From positions 1,922,001-1,986,000 of the forward strand of contig JARUPZ010000020.1 of assembly GCA_031213475.1 (NCBI GenBank): a stretch of 64,000 bases of DNA, in the 5' to 3' direction. Both the position numbers and the translations under genes were made by a program. The notes below the pieces were generated by a model that searched no databases, was not told the DNA's origin, and was given only the letters and a program-made list of their open reading frames with translations. Below are positions 42,501-53,139 of the stretch, piece by piece (position 1 is the stretch's first letter; the number at the start of each line of letters is the position of its first letter). This stretch comes from Nereocystis luetkeana (lineage: Eukaryota > Sar > Phaeophyceae > Laminariales > Laminariaceae).

Positions 42501-45500
42501 GGCAGAACGAGCGTGCATCAATGGTGCACGCTCGTATGGGATTGCCTTGCCTTGTGCCTCGCGGTGCCTTGCCTTGCCTTGCCTTGCCTTGCCTTTTCTT
42601 GTCTTGTCTTCCCTTGACTTGACTTGACTTGACTTGACTTGCCTTGACTTGACTTGCCTTGCCTTGACTCGGCTTACCTTGCTTGACTTGCCTTGACTTG
42701 CCTCGCCTTGTCTTGCCTTGAGTTGACTTGCCTGCCTTGACTTGACTTGCTCTGCCCTGCCTTGCCTTGCCTTGCCTTGCCTCGCCTCGCCTTGCCTTGC
42801 CTTGCCATGCCCTGATGACCTGCCTTTCCCTCCATTGCCTTGCCAACCCCTATATCCTCACCAGGTTGTACCGCCCTATGACCTACAGTATGCCCCCCAC
42901 AGCCTTTTTCATTTCGTTGTCGTAACCTGCTATCAGGTACCGTATCACACGGGTGCCGGGCCGAATTTCAGAGCCGATTTTCTCCCAAACCCTGGGGGGG
43001 CACGCACAACCCTCAAAATAATATGGTGGCTTTGGAAAGACCTCGACGGGTCCACGTGTAGATGTATATCGCCCGGTGTTTGCACCGTCCCCATTGTCAG
43101 AAAAATCACAATCGAAATTCGTCCGAGGGGTTGTGTTATCTTATCACCCTAGGGTGATAGTGTTACGCAGTACAATAGACTTTACGTGTCGTGATTTTTT
43201 CGGGGATAAAAATGGGCGCCCCTGCGCGTGCACATCCTATTATATCGTCAAAAGCCTCGCCGAAAGATCACGGCGTGAAGTGCACGGTGGTCGATCCCGC
43301 CCCCCGTCCCCCGTCCCCCACCTCCTCTCGTCTGCACCCGCTTTTGATCTAGCCGCGTTTCGATGTCCCACCCCCCCCCTGCCCCCCCCCTTTTTTTTCA
43401 GATTAACAAGCCTGAGCTTCCCGTTGCCTCCGGAGAGATAAGCACCCGCTTAGCCTGGGGGCTAGTCTTTGGGAGCCTCGCGGCGGGGCCGACAATCGTC
43501 TACAACACATTCAGCCCCCTGATATTCCGACTCTACTCCTTCGGCCTCCTGATTGGTGGACTCTACTCCGTCCCGCCCTTCAGCTTCAAGCGCTTTCCCG
43601 TGATGGCGGGGCTTACGATAGCCTGCGTGAGGGGTTTCCTGCTGAATTTTGGAGTTTACTATGCGGTGCGCGAGGCCCTGGGGCTGTCGTTCAGGTGGAA
43701 CCCCGCAGTGTTGTTCCTGGCGCGGTTTATGACGGTCTTCGCAGGAATCATCGCGGTCACCAAGGTCAGTTGAGTCGTCGCTTTTTTGTTTATTTTTGTT
43801 GTTGCTGCTGGGCTGTTTTTTTTTGTCTGTTCGTTTCCGTGTGTATGAAACGATTTTTTTTCACATCAGGCAGGTCACGATCTATCTGTCCACTGCTGTG
43901 CGTACAGTAGATCGTCTGGGGTCCTAATCTCCCGTTATGATATGGTGAGCAGGATCTGTAGAGCGCGGATCCAACGCAGGAAACCTGAACTACTGTAGAG
44001 CGTGCAGATAAAATTATACGGCTTCCACCTGGTAGCATGAGCTAGATCATACAGATCATACAGATCATCTGCCCTGAAAGATCTAGATTCTTCATGTGGG
44101 GCTGGGGGATCTGTGCGATGTGTGAACATTTTACGAACACGTCAGCTCTGTGAGCTGTGAGTTCTACCGATTCAATACTGTAGTCGAAAACTCATATTTT
44201 GTTGCCGAAAAACTGCGTGGTTTTCCGGCATGATTTGTTTTTCCTCTTCTCCTCCGGAACGTTGACATGTATTTGCTTGTTTTTTTTCGCTACGTGATGA
44301 TATAATACCTCGATTCATTTGGACTGATTTTGGTTCTTCTCTTGGCTTATTTTGTACGTGGCTACGCAATTCGCACCAGACCCTTAAGGTATCTCTATGT
44401 TACGGGGGGGGGCTACTGTTGTAAGAATCAGAACCCATGATGGACAAAAAAATAATACATTTCCCTATGTTTACGCACTATAACTTGGTTCTGGTTACTA
44501 TGACGGGGGACCATAGTAAATAGGACCAATAGTGTTGGTAAAAACAGCTGAATATATAGGTTTTTGTTTGTACCGTAGGTCCTACAATAGAACCAAATAT
44601 TGTTCGTAAAAACAGGTGAATATATAGGTTTTTGTTTGTGCCGTAGGTCCTATTTGCTATGGTCCCCCGTAAGAAGAGGGTGAAGAATCGGCATGGACAC
44701 CGGATGTGCTGGATGTCCTCAGATAGAGAGCGGACCTAAATGTGTATCTGGTACACAGCGTATATAGGCACGGGGCGCTATGCAGGGCGCTCGCTCCTTG
44801 CTGCCCGATCAACCCCGCGTGGCGTATATACGTAGGCGTAGGTAGCGACAGTTGCTGGCGTGTTTCATCCGGGGGCTTCGAACCGGATGTCCTTGCTCAT
44901 TATTTCCCCTCCACCTCCTTCTCCTCCTCCCACCCCCAAATCGTGTGATTGCGCCGCATACACCAACCGGTACAATGAAACGGTATTGGTTGCTCCGAGT
45001 GTGCGTGATTCCGAGCAACGAAGATAGACCGTTTTTTAGCTCATTGTTTTCTGGCTGTCTTTTTAGCTTCCCAGAAGTGAGCAACTGCTACGATAGTACA
45101 ACGGTTGCATATTACGGGGGGCCGTAGTAAATAGGACCTAACGTTGATAATAAAGATTGCGAAATATGTAGGTCTTTGTGTGTATCGTTGGTCCTATTTA
45201 ATATGGTCCCCCGTAATAGGGTGATACGTTTACTATTATTAGGACCACTTCGGGCGGAAATGTAGGAACCGTTGGGGTAAAAATAGGATTACCAAACGGT
45301 TCTTATATTTCGGCCCAGAGTAGTATTTGTTGTCGGGGCTGGGGCGCAGAGGCATTCTTGTCGACCTGCGCGAACGAGCTTATGCGAACTTGATGTTTCG
45401 GGCGGCGTATTGAGCCTCTCCTTCACGTGGGGAGATCAGACAACAAGGCAACACCCCTCTAAGGCATCTCTTCCGCCGCAAATATTTTTCGCCCGAGGGA

Positions 45501-47135
45501 CCCCCCTGCTGTCTGCCTGGAATACCTCTCTTCTACCCCCGCCCCGCCTCCCTTCCGCCTCCCGCCTTCCGCCTCCCTTCCAAAATCCTAAGCACCGTTC
45601 AAGGTCGAGAATCAACCGCTCAATCGGTGGAACTCACAGCTGCTGTGATTGCAGCAGTTTTACTAATAACTTTCACGAAAGCCAACAGCAACCATCAACA
45701 CAACCAACACCGCTATGATGCATACCCCTCTCCCCCCTTGCCCCAGGACCTGCCTGACGTGAAGGGGGACAAGGAATACAACATCTCCACCTTCGCTTCC
45801 AAGAGGGGGGTCAAGTTCACCGCGCGGGCGGCTTGCGCCGTCCTGGCCGCAAACTACGTGTCGGCTATCGTGCAAGGCGTCATGTCGCCCGGTGAGGGCC
45901 CTCGAAGGCGTCTTTTAGGAAGGGGGTAGGGGACGGAGGGGGGTGGGTGGAGGGAGGGGGGAGAGCTCTCAGGCGTGTTTCGCGGGGAGGGGATGGGAGA
46001 CGCGGGGGGCGGACGGGGGGGGGGGGGGGGGGGGGCGGGGGGGGGGGGGGGGGCGGATATAACCGTGCGGTCTGGGCCCGCCAACGAGAAGGTCGATTCC
46101 GTCCGAAATGCCTCCATCTCTACGAAGGAAGAGGCCTCACTAGAGATTATTGCCGTGTATCATTAAGATAACACACCCGGGTGATAACGTAACACACCCC
46201 CTCAGACGATTTTTCGGAGCTGACTTGCTCTCGACCACGGTGAGAGCGCAAACACCGAGCGATGCGTCTGTATGGAAGGGTCTCCACGAGTTCTTTCCAC
46301 AGCCAGCATTCATTCTGGTTGCGTGTGCCCCCCCCCCCCTCCCCCCCCTCCTCCGTGTTTTTGTAGAGAATCGGCTCTGACGTTCGTACCAGGGGTGTGT
46401 GTGTTATCTTATCAACCGTGTGATACGGTATACCGTCCTACACTCTGTTTTTGTTTAGCACGTCGCACAGATAGATCACGATCTACGTAGATCGTTTAGA
46501 TACTAGCCTGCGGTTACGATATGTTGGTGCAGGATCTGCATAGTACAGGTCCAACCAGAGAAAATATGTGCTCGTAGATTCATGCAGATTATACGGCTTC
46601 CACCCAGCAACATGAACTAGATCTTACAGACTCACAGATCATCTGCCCTGAAGGATCTAAATCACCAACTGTGGGAATCGATGATCTGTCCGATGTGTCA
46701 ACTGTTTACAGGGTATATTTTATGCAGTGCTCGCTTTTTTTACATCCCTTTTTTGCACCCCGGGTCCCCTCCGCCCCCATACCGCCAACTTATTATAACC
46801 GGTGCCAACGCCGCCCATTTTTCGTTACGTTTTTTTCACAACCGGGTCATGGTGGGAGGGTACTCGCTAAAGTTTTACCCCCCCCCCCCCCCCCCCCCCC
46901 TGCCCCTCCCGCCAACTTACTATAACCGGTGCCGGTGCCCCCTCACCGATTCTGGGTCGCTGTAGCCGGCGTGTTCAACAAGCGGGTAATGGTGGGGGGA
47001 CACTCGCTGCTGCTGGTCGGGCTGGGGGCCTCTCTCCGACGGCTGGTGCCCGACTCCCAGGATAGCGTTAAGGGCTTCTACAAGCGAATCTGGGACCTGT
47101 TCTACCTCGAGTACGCTATGTACCCCTTTATTTAA
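36587..47135 (+). CDS. HST: homogentisate solanesyltransferase, eight exons
   Basis: A UbiA-family plastid membrane enzyme that decarboxylates and prenylates homogentisate with solanesyl diphosphate, the committed step to plastoquinone-9. Exons: 36587-36740, 36936-37051, 38264-38468, 41195-41258, 42376-42478, 43402-43764, 45747-45891, 46966-47135. All phases join to 439 codons plus TAA. The N-terminus has a hydrophobic signal-like stretch then [11 protein letters not shown], like a heterokont plastid leader. Key motifs are FTRPHTIRG (end of exon 3), NQIYDVNID (residues 205-213), [22 protein letters not shown], the second Asp motif DLPDVKGD (336-343), and the end [35 protein letters not shown] and GFLLNFGVY fit plant HST better than tocopherol phytyltransferase. 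Intron 5 is GC-AG (AAG|GCAAGC). The exon 3 acceptor (38263, or a later CAG in a poly-Gln run) and the exact first ATG are uncertain. Confidence 0.93.
37255..37275 (+). repeat. (AGC)n microsatellite
   Basis: Seven units in HST intron 2. Confidence 0.85.
37975..38200 (+). repeat. degenerate GATGTCTCTTGCCTGATGTC repeat
   Basis: Units built from GATGTCCGATATCTGATGTC and CGAATGCCTTGTTTTTCTGA, of 20-60 bp, decay to the left. It lies in HST intron 2 directly before exon 3. Confidence 0.65.
38282..38314 (+). repeat. CAG run at the HST exon 3 acceptor
   Basis: Ten CAG/CGG triplets all lie in the gene's reading frame. Any CAG could serve as the acceptor, so the length of the poly-Gln it encodes is undecided. 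Confidence 0.8.
38555..38775 (+). repeat. family E dispersed repeat
   Basis: Order: CATTGACGACGCATCCCTTT, CGAGACGG, G-run, TACTCATGTCATGCATGACC, GATAGAGCACGCCGGGTTTT and GCATGAAGGGTG. Family M sequence follows immediately. Confidence 0.75.
38775..38900 (+). repeat. family M partial copy
   Basis: AATATCGAGCCACAAACGCG, CCGTCGGGTACGTACGAAG, ACGCAGAACTCCGC and AAATTTTCCGCACGCGAG. Confidence 0.6.
39090..39190. mobile_element. family A MITE
   Basis: ACGGGAGACCATAGTTAATA and TTAACTATGGTCCCCCGT, flanked by TA-rich sequence. It lies in HST intron 3. Confidence 0.9.
39836..40333 (+). repeat. CAGCAG/TACAG compound microsatellite
   Basis: About 500 bp of AGCAGCAGTACAGCAGTACA and CAACAATACAGCAG blocks. 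All frames are open on both strands (Gln/Tyr/Ser/Thr or Cys/Leu/Ala/Val). It is in the 2.7-kb HST intron 3 and is not an exon: no acceptor or donor fits the gene's phase. Confidence 0.95.
40928..41095. repeat. family F foldback
   Basis: Arms CACGGGTCGGGTCGAACCTC and CCGACCCGACCCGATCCGTG pair. GATTTCGAAACCTTCCTAGC marks the right side. Confidence 0.75.
41737..41790 (+). repeat. (GGT/GAT)n microsatellite
   Basis: GTGGTGGTGGTGGTGGTGAT followed by GATGATGATGGTGG. Confidence 0.8.
42540..42812 (+). repeat. (CCTTG)n pentanucleotide array
   Basis: About 270 bp of TGCCTTGCCTTGACTTGACT with CCTTG and ACTTG units. It starts about 60 bases into HST intron 5, the GC-AG intron. Confidence 0.92.
42936..43170. 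mobile_element. family C element
   Basis: The left side TATCACACGGGTG and GCCGAATTTCAGAGCCGA face the right side TTCGTCCGAGGGGTTGTGTT and ATCTTATCACCCTAGGGTGAT. The body has TGGTGGCTTTGGAAAGACCTC, also in the copy at 60625. Confidence 0.7.
43864..44130 (+). repeat. family D dispersed repeat
   Basis: GGTCACGATCTATCTGTCC through GCGGATCCAACGCAGGAAAC, ATTATACGGCTTCCACCTGG and ATCATCTGCCCTGAAAGATC to TGTGCGATGTGTGAAC. Confidence 0.75.
44402..44502. repeat. family A MITE, decayed
   Basis: ACGGGGGGGGGCTACTGTTG at left, TAACTTGGTTCTGGTTACTA at right. It abuts the next family A copy. Confidence 0.5.
44503..44670. mobile_element. family A MITE with internal 66-bp duplication
   Basis: ACGGGGGACCATAGTAAATA and TTTGCTATGGTCCCCCGT ends. 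Between them AACAGCTGAATATATAGG...GTAGGTCCTA is repeated once as AACAGGTGAATATATAGG..., giving 168 bp instead of about 100. Confidence 0.88.
44683..44742 (+). repeat. family H fragment
   Basis: AAGAATCGGCATGGACACCG, GATGTGCTGGATGTCC, and then AGAGCGGACC. Confidence 0.55.
45114..45214. mobile_element. family A MITE
   Basis: ACGGGGGGCCGTAGTAAATA and TTTAATATGGTCCCCCGT, flanked by ATT/AAT. Confidence 0.88.
45253..45312. repeat. short foldback (CGGAAATGTAGGAACCGTT)
   Basis: GGCGGAAATGTAGGAACCGT and AACGGTTCTTATATTTCGGC pair across about 20 bases. Single arms of this type also occur near 13788, 31663 and 55008. Confidence 0.6.
46021..46055 (+). repeat. poly-G homopolymer
   Basis: About 35 bases of G broken by a single C, in HST intron 7. 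Confidence 0.88.
46150..46432. mobile_element. family C element
   Basis: The left GATAACACACCCGGGTGATA and ACACACCCCCTCAGACGA face the right GTGTGTGTGTTATCTTATC. The body has ACCGAGCGATGCGTCTG and GAGAATCGGCTCTGACG. A C-run is near its right side. Confidence 0.72.
46455..46715 (+). repeat. family D dispersed repeat
   Basis: AGATAGATCACGATCTACG, GTGCAGGATCTGCATAG, GGTCCAACCAGAGAAAAT, TTATACGGCTTCCACCCAGC and CGATGTGTCAACTG. Same order as at 43864. Confidence 0.75.
46786..46900 (+). repeat. degenerate upstream copy of the HST last-exon boundary
   Basis: CGCCAACTTATTATAACCGG, GTGCCAACGCCGCCCA, then CACAACCGGGTCATGGTGGG and AGGGTACTCGCT. The true last-exon boundary at 46908-47010 has CGCCAACTTACTATAACCGG and CAAGCGGGTAATGGTGGG. 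A C-run replaces the rest. Confidence 0.75.
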
Positions 47136-47212
47136 TACGAGCAGCTGATCGGCGGGCTGGCTGCTGGACATTTAGGTTGCCGTTTTTTTTCCCCCGCATC
47201 GTACTGCACTGC

Positions 47213-48215
47213 ACCGCTCAAGCGTATGTGGGACCTGTTTTACCTCGAGTACGCTATGTGTGTACCGCTCTTTTGAGGGGGCAGCTGATTGGCGGGCTGG
47301 CTGCTGGACGTTAGGTAGCCGTGACACTCACACGGCAGTGTGGTGCCGTGCAGTCCCGCGAGAGCGTCCACCCTTGTAGGAGTGCACCCAAATTTTTGCG
47401 GACAAATTGCTTGGAATTTGTGTCGGTTGATTTTGGCGTTAATAGAAGGATTTGCAAGCGCGCATCTCTGAGACCTCTTCGTGTGAGAGGATAGCTGATT
47501 GGCTGGATGACTGCTGGACGTTAGGTAGCCATTACGCTCACATCGCAGTGCATTTCAGGGCAGTACGGTCCCAGGAGAGCGTTACGCTCACAGGACTCCA
47601 CCTTTTTGTTTTAGGATAAAGAAGTTGGAATCTGTGCGGGTTGATTTTTGGGGCTGTACACGGGTCGGGTCAACCCTCGCGGGTCAGGTCAGGTCGGGTC
47701 GGGTCGGGTCGGGTAGCGGTGACCGGACCCAATCCGTGAGAACTTGAAAAACCTCCTTTCCCGACCCGACCCGACTCAACCCGACCCGTGAGATTTTGAA
47801 AACTTCCTTACCCGGCCCGCGGGTTGCGTTCGTGACCCGTGGAAAACCGTTTTTTCAGTAGCAGACGGGTTTGCAAACGCATCGATACCTCGCTCTAGCC
47901 GGAAATGTGAGGGGTGTTTGTACGTTGATCGTGGACACTGTGGACACTCAAACGATCCTTACCTGGTACCTGGTACCTTTTTCGGGCAAAGAAGTGGCGC
48001 TGGATATTAATAGTGGTGAACGATAAATGAATGAAGGCATGACAACAAGGCAGAGGCATGGCACGACATCAACCGGTGGTAGCCCTTCATCTGATCTGAC
48101 AGGGGCAGCTGGTTTTGTGGGCTGGCTGCTGGACACTATGAGGTTGCCGTCTTTCCTGCATCGTACTGCGCTGCACTGCGCAAGCGCGTCTGGGATATTA
48201 TTCACGACTATAGTC
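47213..48215 (+). repeat. downstream copies of the HST 3' end
   Basis: The end of the coding sequence and early 3' UTR reappears at 47213-47330 (GACCTGTTTTACCTCGAG, GAGTACGCTATGTG, then TGA). Weaker copies follow at 47453-47600 and 48076-48200. All keep GCTGGCTGCTGGAC-like and AGGTTGCCGT- or AGGTAGCC-like words. The first copy still encodes [13 protein letters not shown] before a different ending. Confidence 0.75.
47650..47850. repeat. family F foldback
   Basis: ACACGGGTCGGGTCAACCCT, then GGTCGGGTCGGGTCGGGTAG, facing CCGACCCGACCCGACTCAAC and CCGCGGGTTG. Confidence 0.78.
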
Positions 48216-48339
48216 ACCTACAGTAGACCATGGGGTTGTTCATCGAGTCAAGCCTGCATGTGCACTCAACGTCAGTTTTGGCCCGCGTATGTACAATTAG
48301 TGCTATTCATACTATAGCACTGCAGTTTTCTAGCAGCCT

Positions 48340-48660
48340 TTTCCGATCTCTTTGCGCCACTTGTAGTCCGTTTCGTTTCAGAAGTGTCCTCCTTCTTTTT
48401 TGTTGTCTTTTTAGTTCCTGTTTTTTCGGTCTGGCTTGTGTCGTCGTGCTCTCGCACCCGGCACGTTGGCATTCCACTTGCTTCACCCATTCATTTGCGA
48501 TTATTTTGGCTTGTTTTTTTTTGTCTCTTGTCTTACAGTCTGTGACCACAAAATCAGTATCTCTCTAGGGTGAGGAATCGGGATGGGCACTGGGTGCACT
48601 GGTGCTGTTGGGCACAAAAAACGGTTTAGTGTGAAGACATCACACGCAGTAAGGGCGTGT
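48340..48660 (+). repeat. family H, long copy
   Basis: T-rich front (TCCTTCTTTTTTGTTGTC, CGGTCTGGCTTGTGTCG, CCACTTGCTTCACCCATTCA) then TCTGTGACCACAAAATCAGT, CTCTAGGGTGAGGAATCGG and GTGTGAAGACATCACAC. Confidence 0.68.
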
Positions 48661-49359
48661 CTTAACCCCCTCCGAGAGCATTGGCACGAACCGAATGGAA
48701 TTTTATTTTGCCGCATGAATTAGTCCTGATTGGCTGTGGAAAACGAATAGATTCAGCGCAGCCCGAGAAAAACAGTATATCTAGGAAGAGGAAGAAGAAG
48801 TGTTGCACCCCCTTTTCTTGTTTGGGAGAACCGAAAGGCCCGACCGAACGGGAACAACTAGCAGACTTTTTTATGTAGATGGCCACCACCGAAGATTGAT
48901 GTGGACACCAATTTGCCGTGGCATGGGCAAAAGATACCGTTCGTGCCGACTCGGCTGGCGAGATCCAGGATTCTGTATGGACCCGAACACGTTTTTTTTA
49001 GATAGGAACGGAACGAATGACCACGAGCAGCCTCGTTCCGTTCCGCTCTAACCATGCTCCTTGGAGGGAGTTGAGACACGCCCTAAGTCCTGTGAATGAT
49101 CGTGTGGAACGCCTACCTCAAGTGAAGAGGCTCAGAAAAATTAGGCGCTACGAGTGTGTTAACCCAATCGTAGCAGGCGTCCAATACGATTTCTCTCAAG
49201 TCCGGTATATGCGTCGGAAAAACGCGGTAGAGGATATATTGAGAGTTCGACGTTTCAAATTTCGACTATTAATAACTATCGAAACTTTCGGTAGAATGAT
49301 GTCCAACACTATTATGGTAGTGCAAACAGTGCATTGCGGTTTGTATTGACTGATGTGCT

Positions 49360-49590
49360 GGTCTGTTGACCGATGCGCCCCGGTCTTCGAACCGACCGAT
49401 CTATTGGCCGATGTGCCGGTCTATTGGCTGATGTGCCGGTGTATTGGCCGGTGTGCGCGTCCGTTGACCCATGGGCGGTCTATTGACTGATGGTCGGGTC
49501 TATTGGCTGACATGCGGTCTATATCTGGTGTTCGAGTCTATTGGCTCATACGCGGGTCTATTGACCGATGTGCGGTCTATTGGTTTGGCT
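49360..49590 (+). repeat. ~28-31 bp minisatellite (GGTCTATTGGC)
   Basis: Eight or so units of CCGATGTGCCGGTCTATTGG with drift. Confidence 0.8.
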
Positions 49591-51007
49591 GTTATTTAAC
49601 AGTAGCGATCGTATCCCCGCTGCATCGTGCTTCTACATTCGTGTAACATAGCGCCGGGCGATTATCTGTTCTTGAGTTCGTTATGTTCTAGTGCTTGCTT
49701 CGAGATGCACGCTGAACTGTTTCGGGCACGCTGGAACCCTGAGGGGAGGAGAGGGTGGTCGAAGCAAGCCGCTCTTTTTTGGTTGGGAGGAGGGGGAGGG
49801 ACTGATTGGTTGGAACCCCGCCTAGCTGTGACGCGTCTGTGGCCACATTCTTGTGTATCCCTTGAGCCGACGAGTGAGAACGAGGGAGGCGGTAAGGGGA
49901 GGGGAAGGGGAGGGGGGGCACTTGGCACTTTGTGCGTTTTCGGCTAGAGTTGAAGCTGGTCGGCAGGCGGTCGCTGTAGGGGGGATCGGGGGCATTCTCT
50001 TGTTTTTGCCCGCACTTCGCGTTTTGTGCGTTGTGGGCTTGAGTTAAGGACTGACTACAGGCGGTAGCTTTAGCTTTAGGGCGGTCGGGGGCACTCTCTT
50101 GTTTTGGCCTCTCACTACGCGAAGAATTGCGCCCCCATCCCCTGTTTTTGTTTCTTGTTAAATCAATGCTACTACGATTAAGAACTGATTAGACTAACAA
50201 GGCGGCCCTTTGAAATGAGGAGGCCGGCATGCCTTGGAATACTGTTGATGTACAGTCGGTAACGCAGTATATCAAGTAAAAGTCGACGAACAAGAAATGA
50301 AACCTAGGTGAGGCCCATTCTCATCGGAGAGCTTTTTTTCCAAAATTTCCAAAGTTTGGAAAAAAAATGAAAATATATATCAAGATACGGAGGCGTTCTG
50401 TCACAATTTTGATCATTCTTCAGAAGCAAAAAAACAGGAAATTTATATTTCACATATTTGGAAATAAAAATCAGGAAAATCTGGAATATTATGTTTTTTC
50501 GCGATTTGTTTAGGAAATTATTGGGAAAAAACCTCTCTGATAAGAATGACCTTATATAACAAGAAAAGGCCACGCTCCTCTTGGAAGACGCTACGCAAGG
50601 AGTGGGATTAAGAAATCATGATCAACGGCGAGCGCTATGATGCGTACACTAAACCCCACCAGAGCATACACACAAATAATACTCTACATATATGAACAGC
50701 GAGGTCTAGGGTTTGTTCCAGGCTTTGATATCACAATTTACATATCACGCAGCGCTTTGTCTCAGGAGGACGCAAACTAAAAAAATAAGCAAAAAAACGG
50801 ATATGGCCCGGGGAGTTGCTTTACTGCTGGCTGCCTTACCACGACCATCTGTGGTGTTGGTGTTTTCATTGCGGGCGATCCGAAACCAAACCCGCAGTTT
50901 ATAGTTGCCTCTAAATCGGCGGCTTATCGATGCACATTTTAATATGCTTCGCACATTGTTAAAGGTACGAGTAGGTGTTACTTGTTGGCGAGCCCGTATA
51001 CATGCAG

Positions 51008-51158
51008 TAGTAGTAGTAGTAGTAGTATTACGGGGGGCCATAGTTAATAGGACCAAATATTGTTAGTAAAAATGGTTAAATATATAGGTTTTATGTATAC
51101 CATAGGTCCTGTTAACTATGGTCCCCCGTAATAGTAGCAGTAGTAGTAATAGCAGTAG

Positions 51159-51220
<62 letters not shown>

Positions 51221-51240
51221 CTAGTAGTACTAGTAGTAGC

Positions 51241-51284
<44 letters not shown>

Positions 51285-51285
51285 C
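51008..51285 (+). repeat. (AGT)n microsatellite interrupted by a family A MITE
   Basis: AGTAGTAGTAGT lies on both sides of the MITE at 51030-51129 and continues to about 51283, with AGC and ACT variants. Confidence 0.9.
51030..51129. mobile_element. family A MITE inserted in an AGT microsatellite
   Basis: ACGGGGGGCCATAGTTAATA and TTAACTATGGTCCCCCGT, with AGTATT on the left and AATAGTAG on the right. This is a clear insertion into the triplet run. Confidence 0.92.
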
Positions 51286-51478
51286 CCCTCAATAATAGTG
51301 CCGCCTGCCCGCTATATTGCCGGTGAAATGGCTTGACACGGGTGGGATCAACCAGTGTGGCAGTGTGCGGGGTAATTAGTGCCGGTTGCCGCTACATAGT
51401 GCCGGTATAGTTGGCTGGCACACACCGGCACTATAGAGGGACCGGCACTACTGTGCCTGGTGTAAGTATGTATCTATT

Positions 51479-51591
51479 TCGGGGGACCACAATAATTAGG
51501 ACCAAATGTTGTGAGTAAAAATAGGTAAATACCCTGGTATAGAGGTTTTCGTGTATACCATAGATAGGCCCTATTAACTATGGTCCCCCGT
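51479..51591. mobile_element. family A MITE with a CCTGGTAT insertion
   Basis: TCGGGGGACCACAATAATTA at left, TTAACTATGGTCCCCCGT at right. The usual AAATATATAGG is replaced by AAATACCCTGGTATAGAGG. Confidence 0.82.
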
Positions 51592-52359
51592 GATAGATGC
51601 GACGAAAACCACCCGGCGAGGTCAAGTTAACGTCCTCCATAGGAACCTACAGAAGTTACGTATAGCGGGCTAAGATATGACCACAGTGAGAATTGCGATA
51701 TTATCAAGCGCCTGTCTACAACAAGCAGTCGTAGTAGTAAGAGAGTCGTGCAGCTAGCTGCTGCTGCAGCGAAAAAAGCAGCACGAGTATCGGCATGATC
51801 TGCGCTTGCGTGCTGCGCAGTAGTTCCTTACCAGGTACATTGCAGGTCGGCAAAGCTTCCCCCTATAACCTGCTGCTGTTAATAGCAGCCCCCCGGCTGT
51901 TTCGTGTGGGCAGCGGTGGCGAGGTGTTTTATATATTCACCCCCGCGGGAGAATAATATAAAAAAAAAAAGGTACCAAACTCAGCACAAAAAAAAAGGTA
52001 CTAAACTGTACGTTGTCGGCTCTAAAAGGGGTGACTCTTCATCATAATAATGCTGGTACCCATCAGTCTGCGTACAGTAGGCTACTGTATGTTGTACAGT
52101 AGCTATTAATAGCAGCACTAAATATATATATATGTACCGGAATAAAAGGTTTATATGCATATTAATAGTCAATGTGAACGGTCCTATACTCCGTATTATA
52201 TTTCCGAGCAGAGTGGTACGTGTTGTATGGATTATTTATGGGTTTCCTTGTTTCTGAGGTTTTCTTCTGTCGGGAAAGTTATTAGTGATCCATGTTGAAG
52301 ATCATGCTGCACATTGTCGGATGGCAAGAGAAATGATAATTATTATTATTTTCCCCTCC

Positions 52360-52435
52360 TGTAGCTCAGTATAAATAGGTAACACCATCACATCTGACGT
52401 CGTCCAGGTCACGGGTTCGAACCTTACTTCGAACG
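52360..52435 (+). other. tRNA-like sequence, degenerate
   Basis: GTAGCTCAGTATAAATAGG resembles a tRNA D-arm and GGGTTCGAACCTT a T-arm B-box. The flanking sevens do not pair as an acceptor stem. A related TATAGCTCAGTAGGCAATT occurs at 52645. Best read as a tRNA pseudogene or SINE head. Confidence 0.4.
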
Positions 52436-53041
52436 TTTCTTTTTTTGTAGAAACGCTTGCGCGTGCATCCATCCCTCAAAACACATCTCCCTGGTTCCCC
52501 AGGTAATGAAACGAAGCGGGTAGGTCAGCGTACAGACGTGTACGGTTCCGACGCCCCAAAGATCCCGCCGTTCAGAGGGGGGGAGAGTGTTCTAAGGATT
52601 TTACGCTGGGTTGCTGGGTATATAGTCGATCGATATTTTACCCCTATAGCTCAGTAGGCAATTATTAATACCATCAACATGCATACATACGTAGGTTATG
52701 ATATCCCCTCCACAAACCAACATGAATAGTGCCCCTATTCACAACAAAAACACCAATAAAAGCCTTGCAATAAACGATCACGTGCACCGTGCAAAGCGCC
52801 TTTCTTGGGGTATCAAAGAAATTTAGATACACACCTCCTCCTCTACCTGCTGGTGTGCGGCGGTATATCTCTTCTTAAACGTCGGCCCAAAGCCCGACCC
52901 AACCCCCGACCCCAACCCCCAAAACCCTATTATAACGCCCTAACCCCTGACCCCAACACCCTCGCTATACTAACCGCCGTGTTACACAACATGTATGTGC
53001 TGTATGTATAAGTGTGACCAGATATCAACACACACCCTTAA

Positions 53042-53138
53042 CCCGTTTAGAACCGCAGTCCCGTTTTGGGGACAAAACACTTTTTTGGGGATTAGAGTGG
53101 ATTGCCCCCCCAAACAGGAGACTGCAGTACTAAAAGGA
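53042..53138. mobile_element. family B MITE
   Basis: After TTAA, CCCGTTTAGAACCGCAGTCC; the right arm is GGAGACTGCAGTACTAAAAG. The loop has a TTTTTTGGGG insertion. Confidence 0.8.
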
Positions 53139-53139
53139 T

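Noticed and set aside
36587-47135. Calling this gene tocopherol homogentisate phytyltransferase (VTE2)
   Set aside because: [32 protein letters not shown] and DLPDV-GD follow the plant solanesyltransferase pattern more closely.
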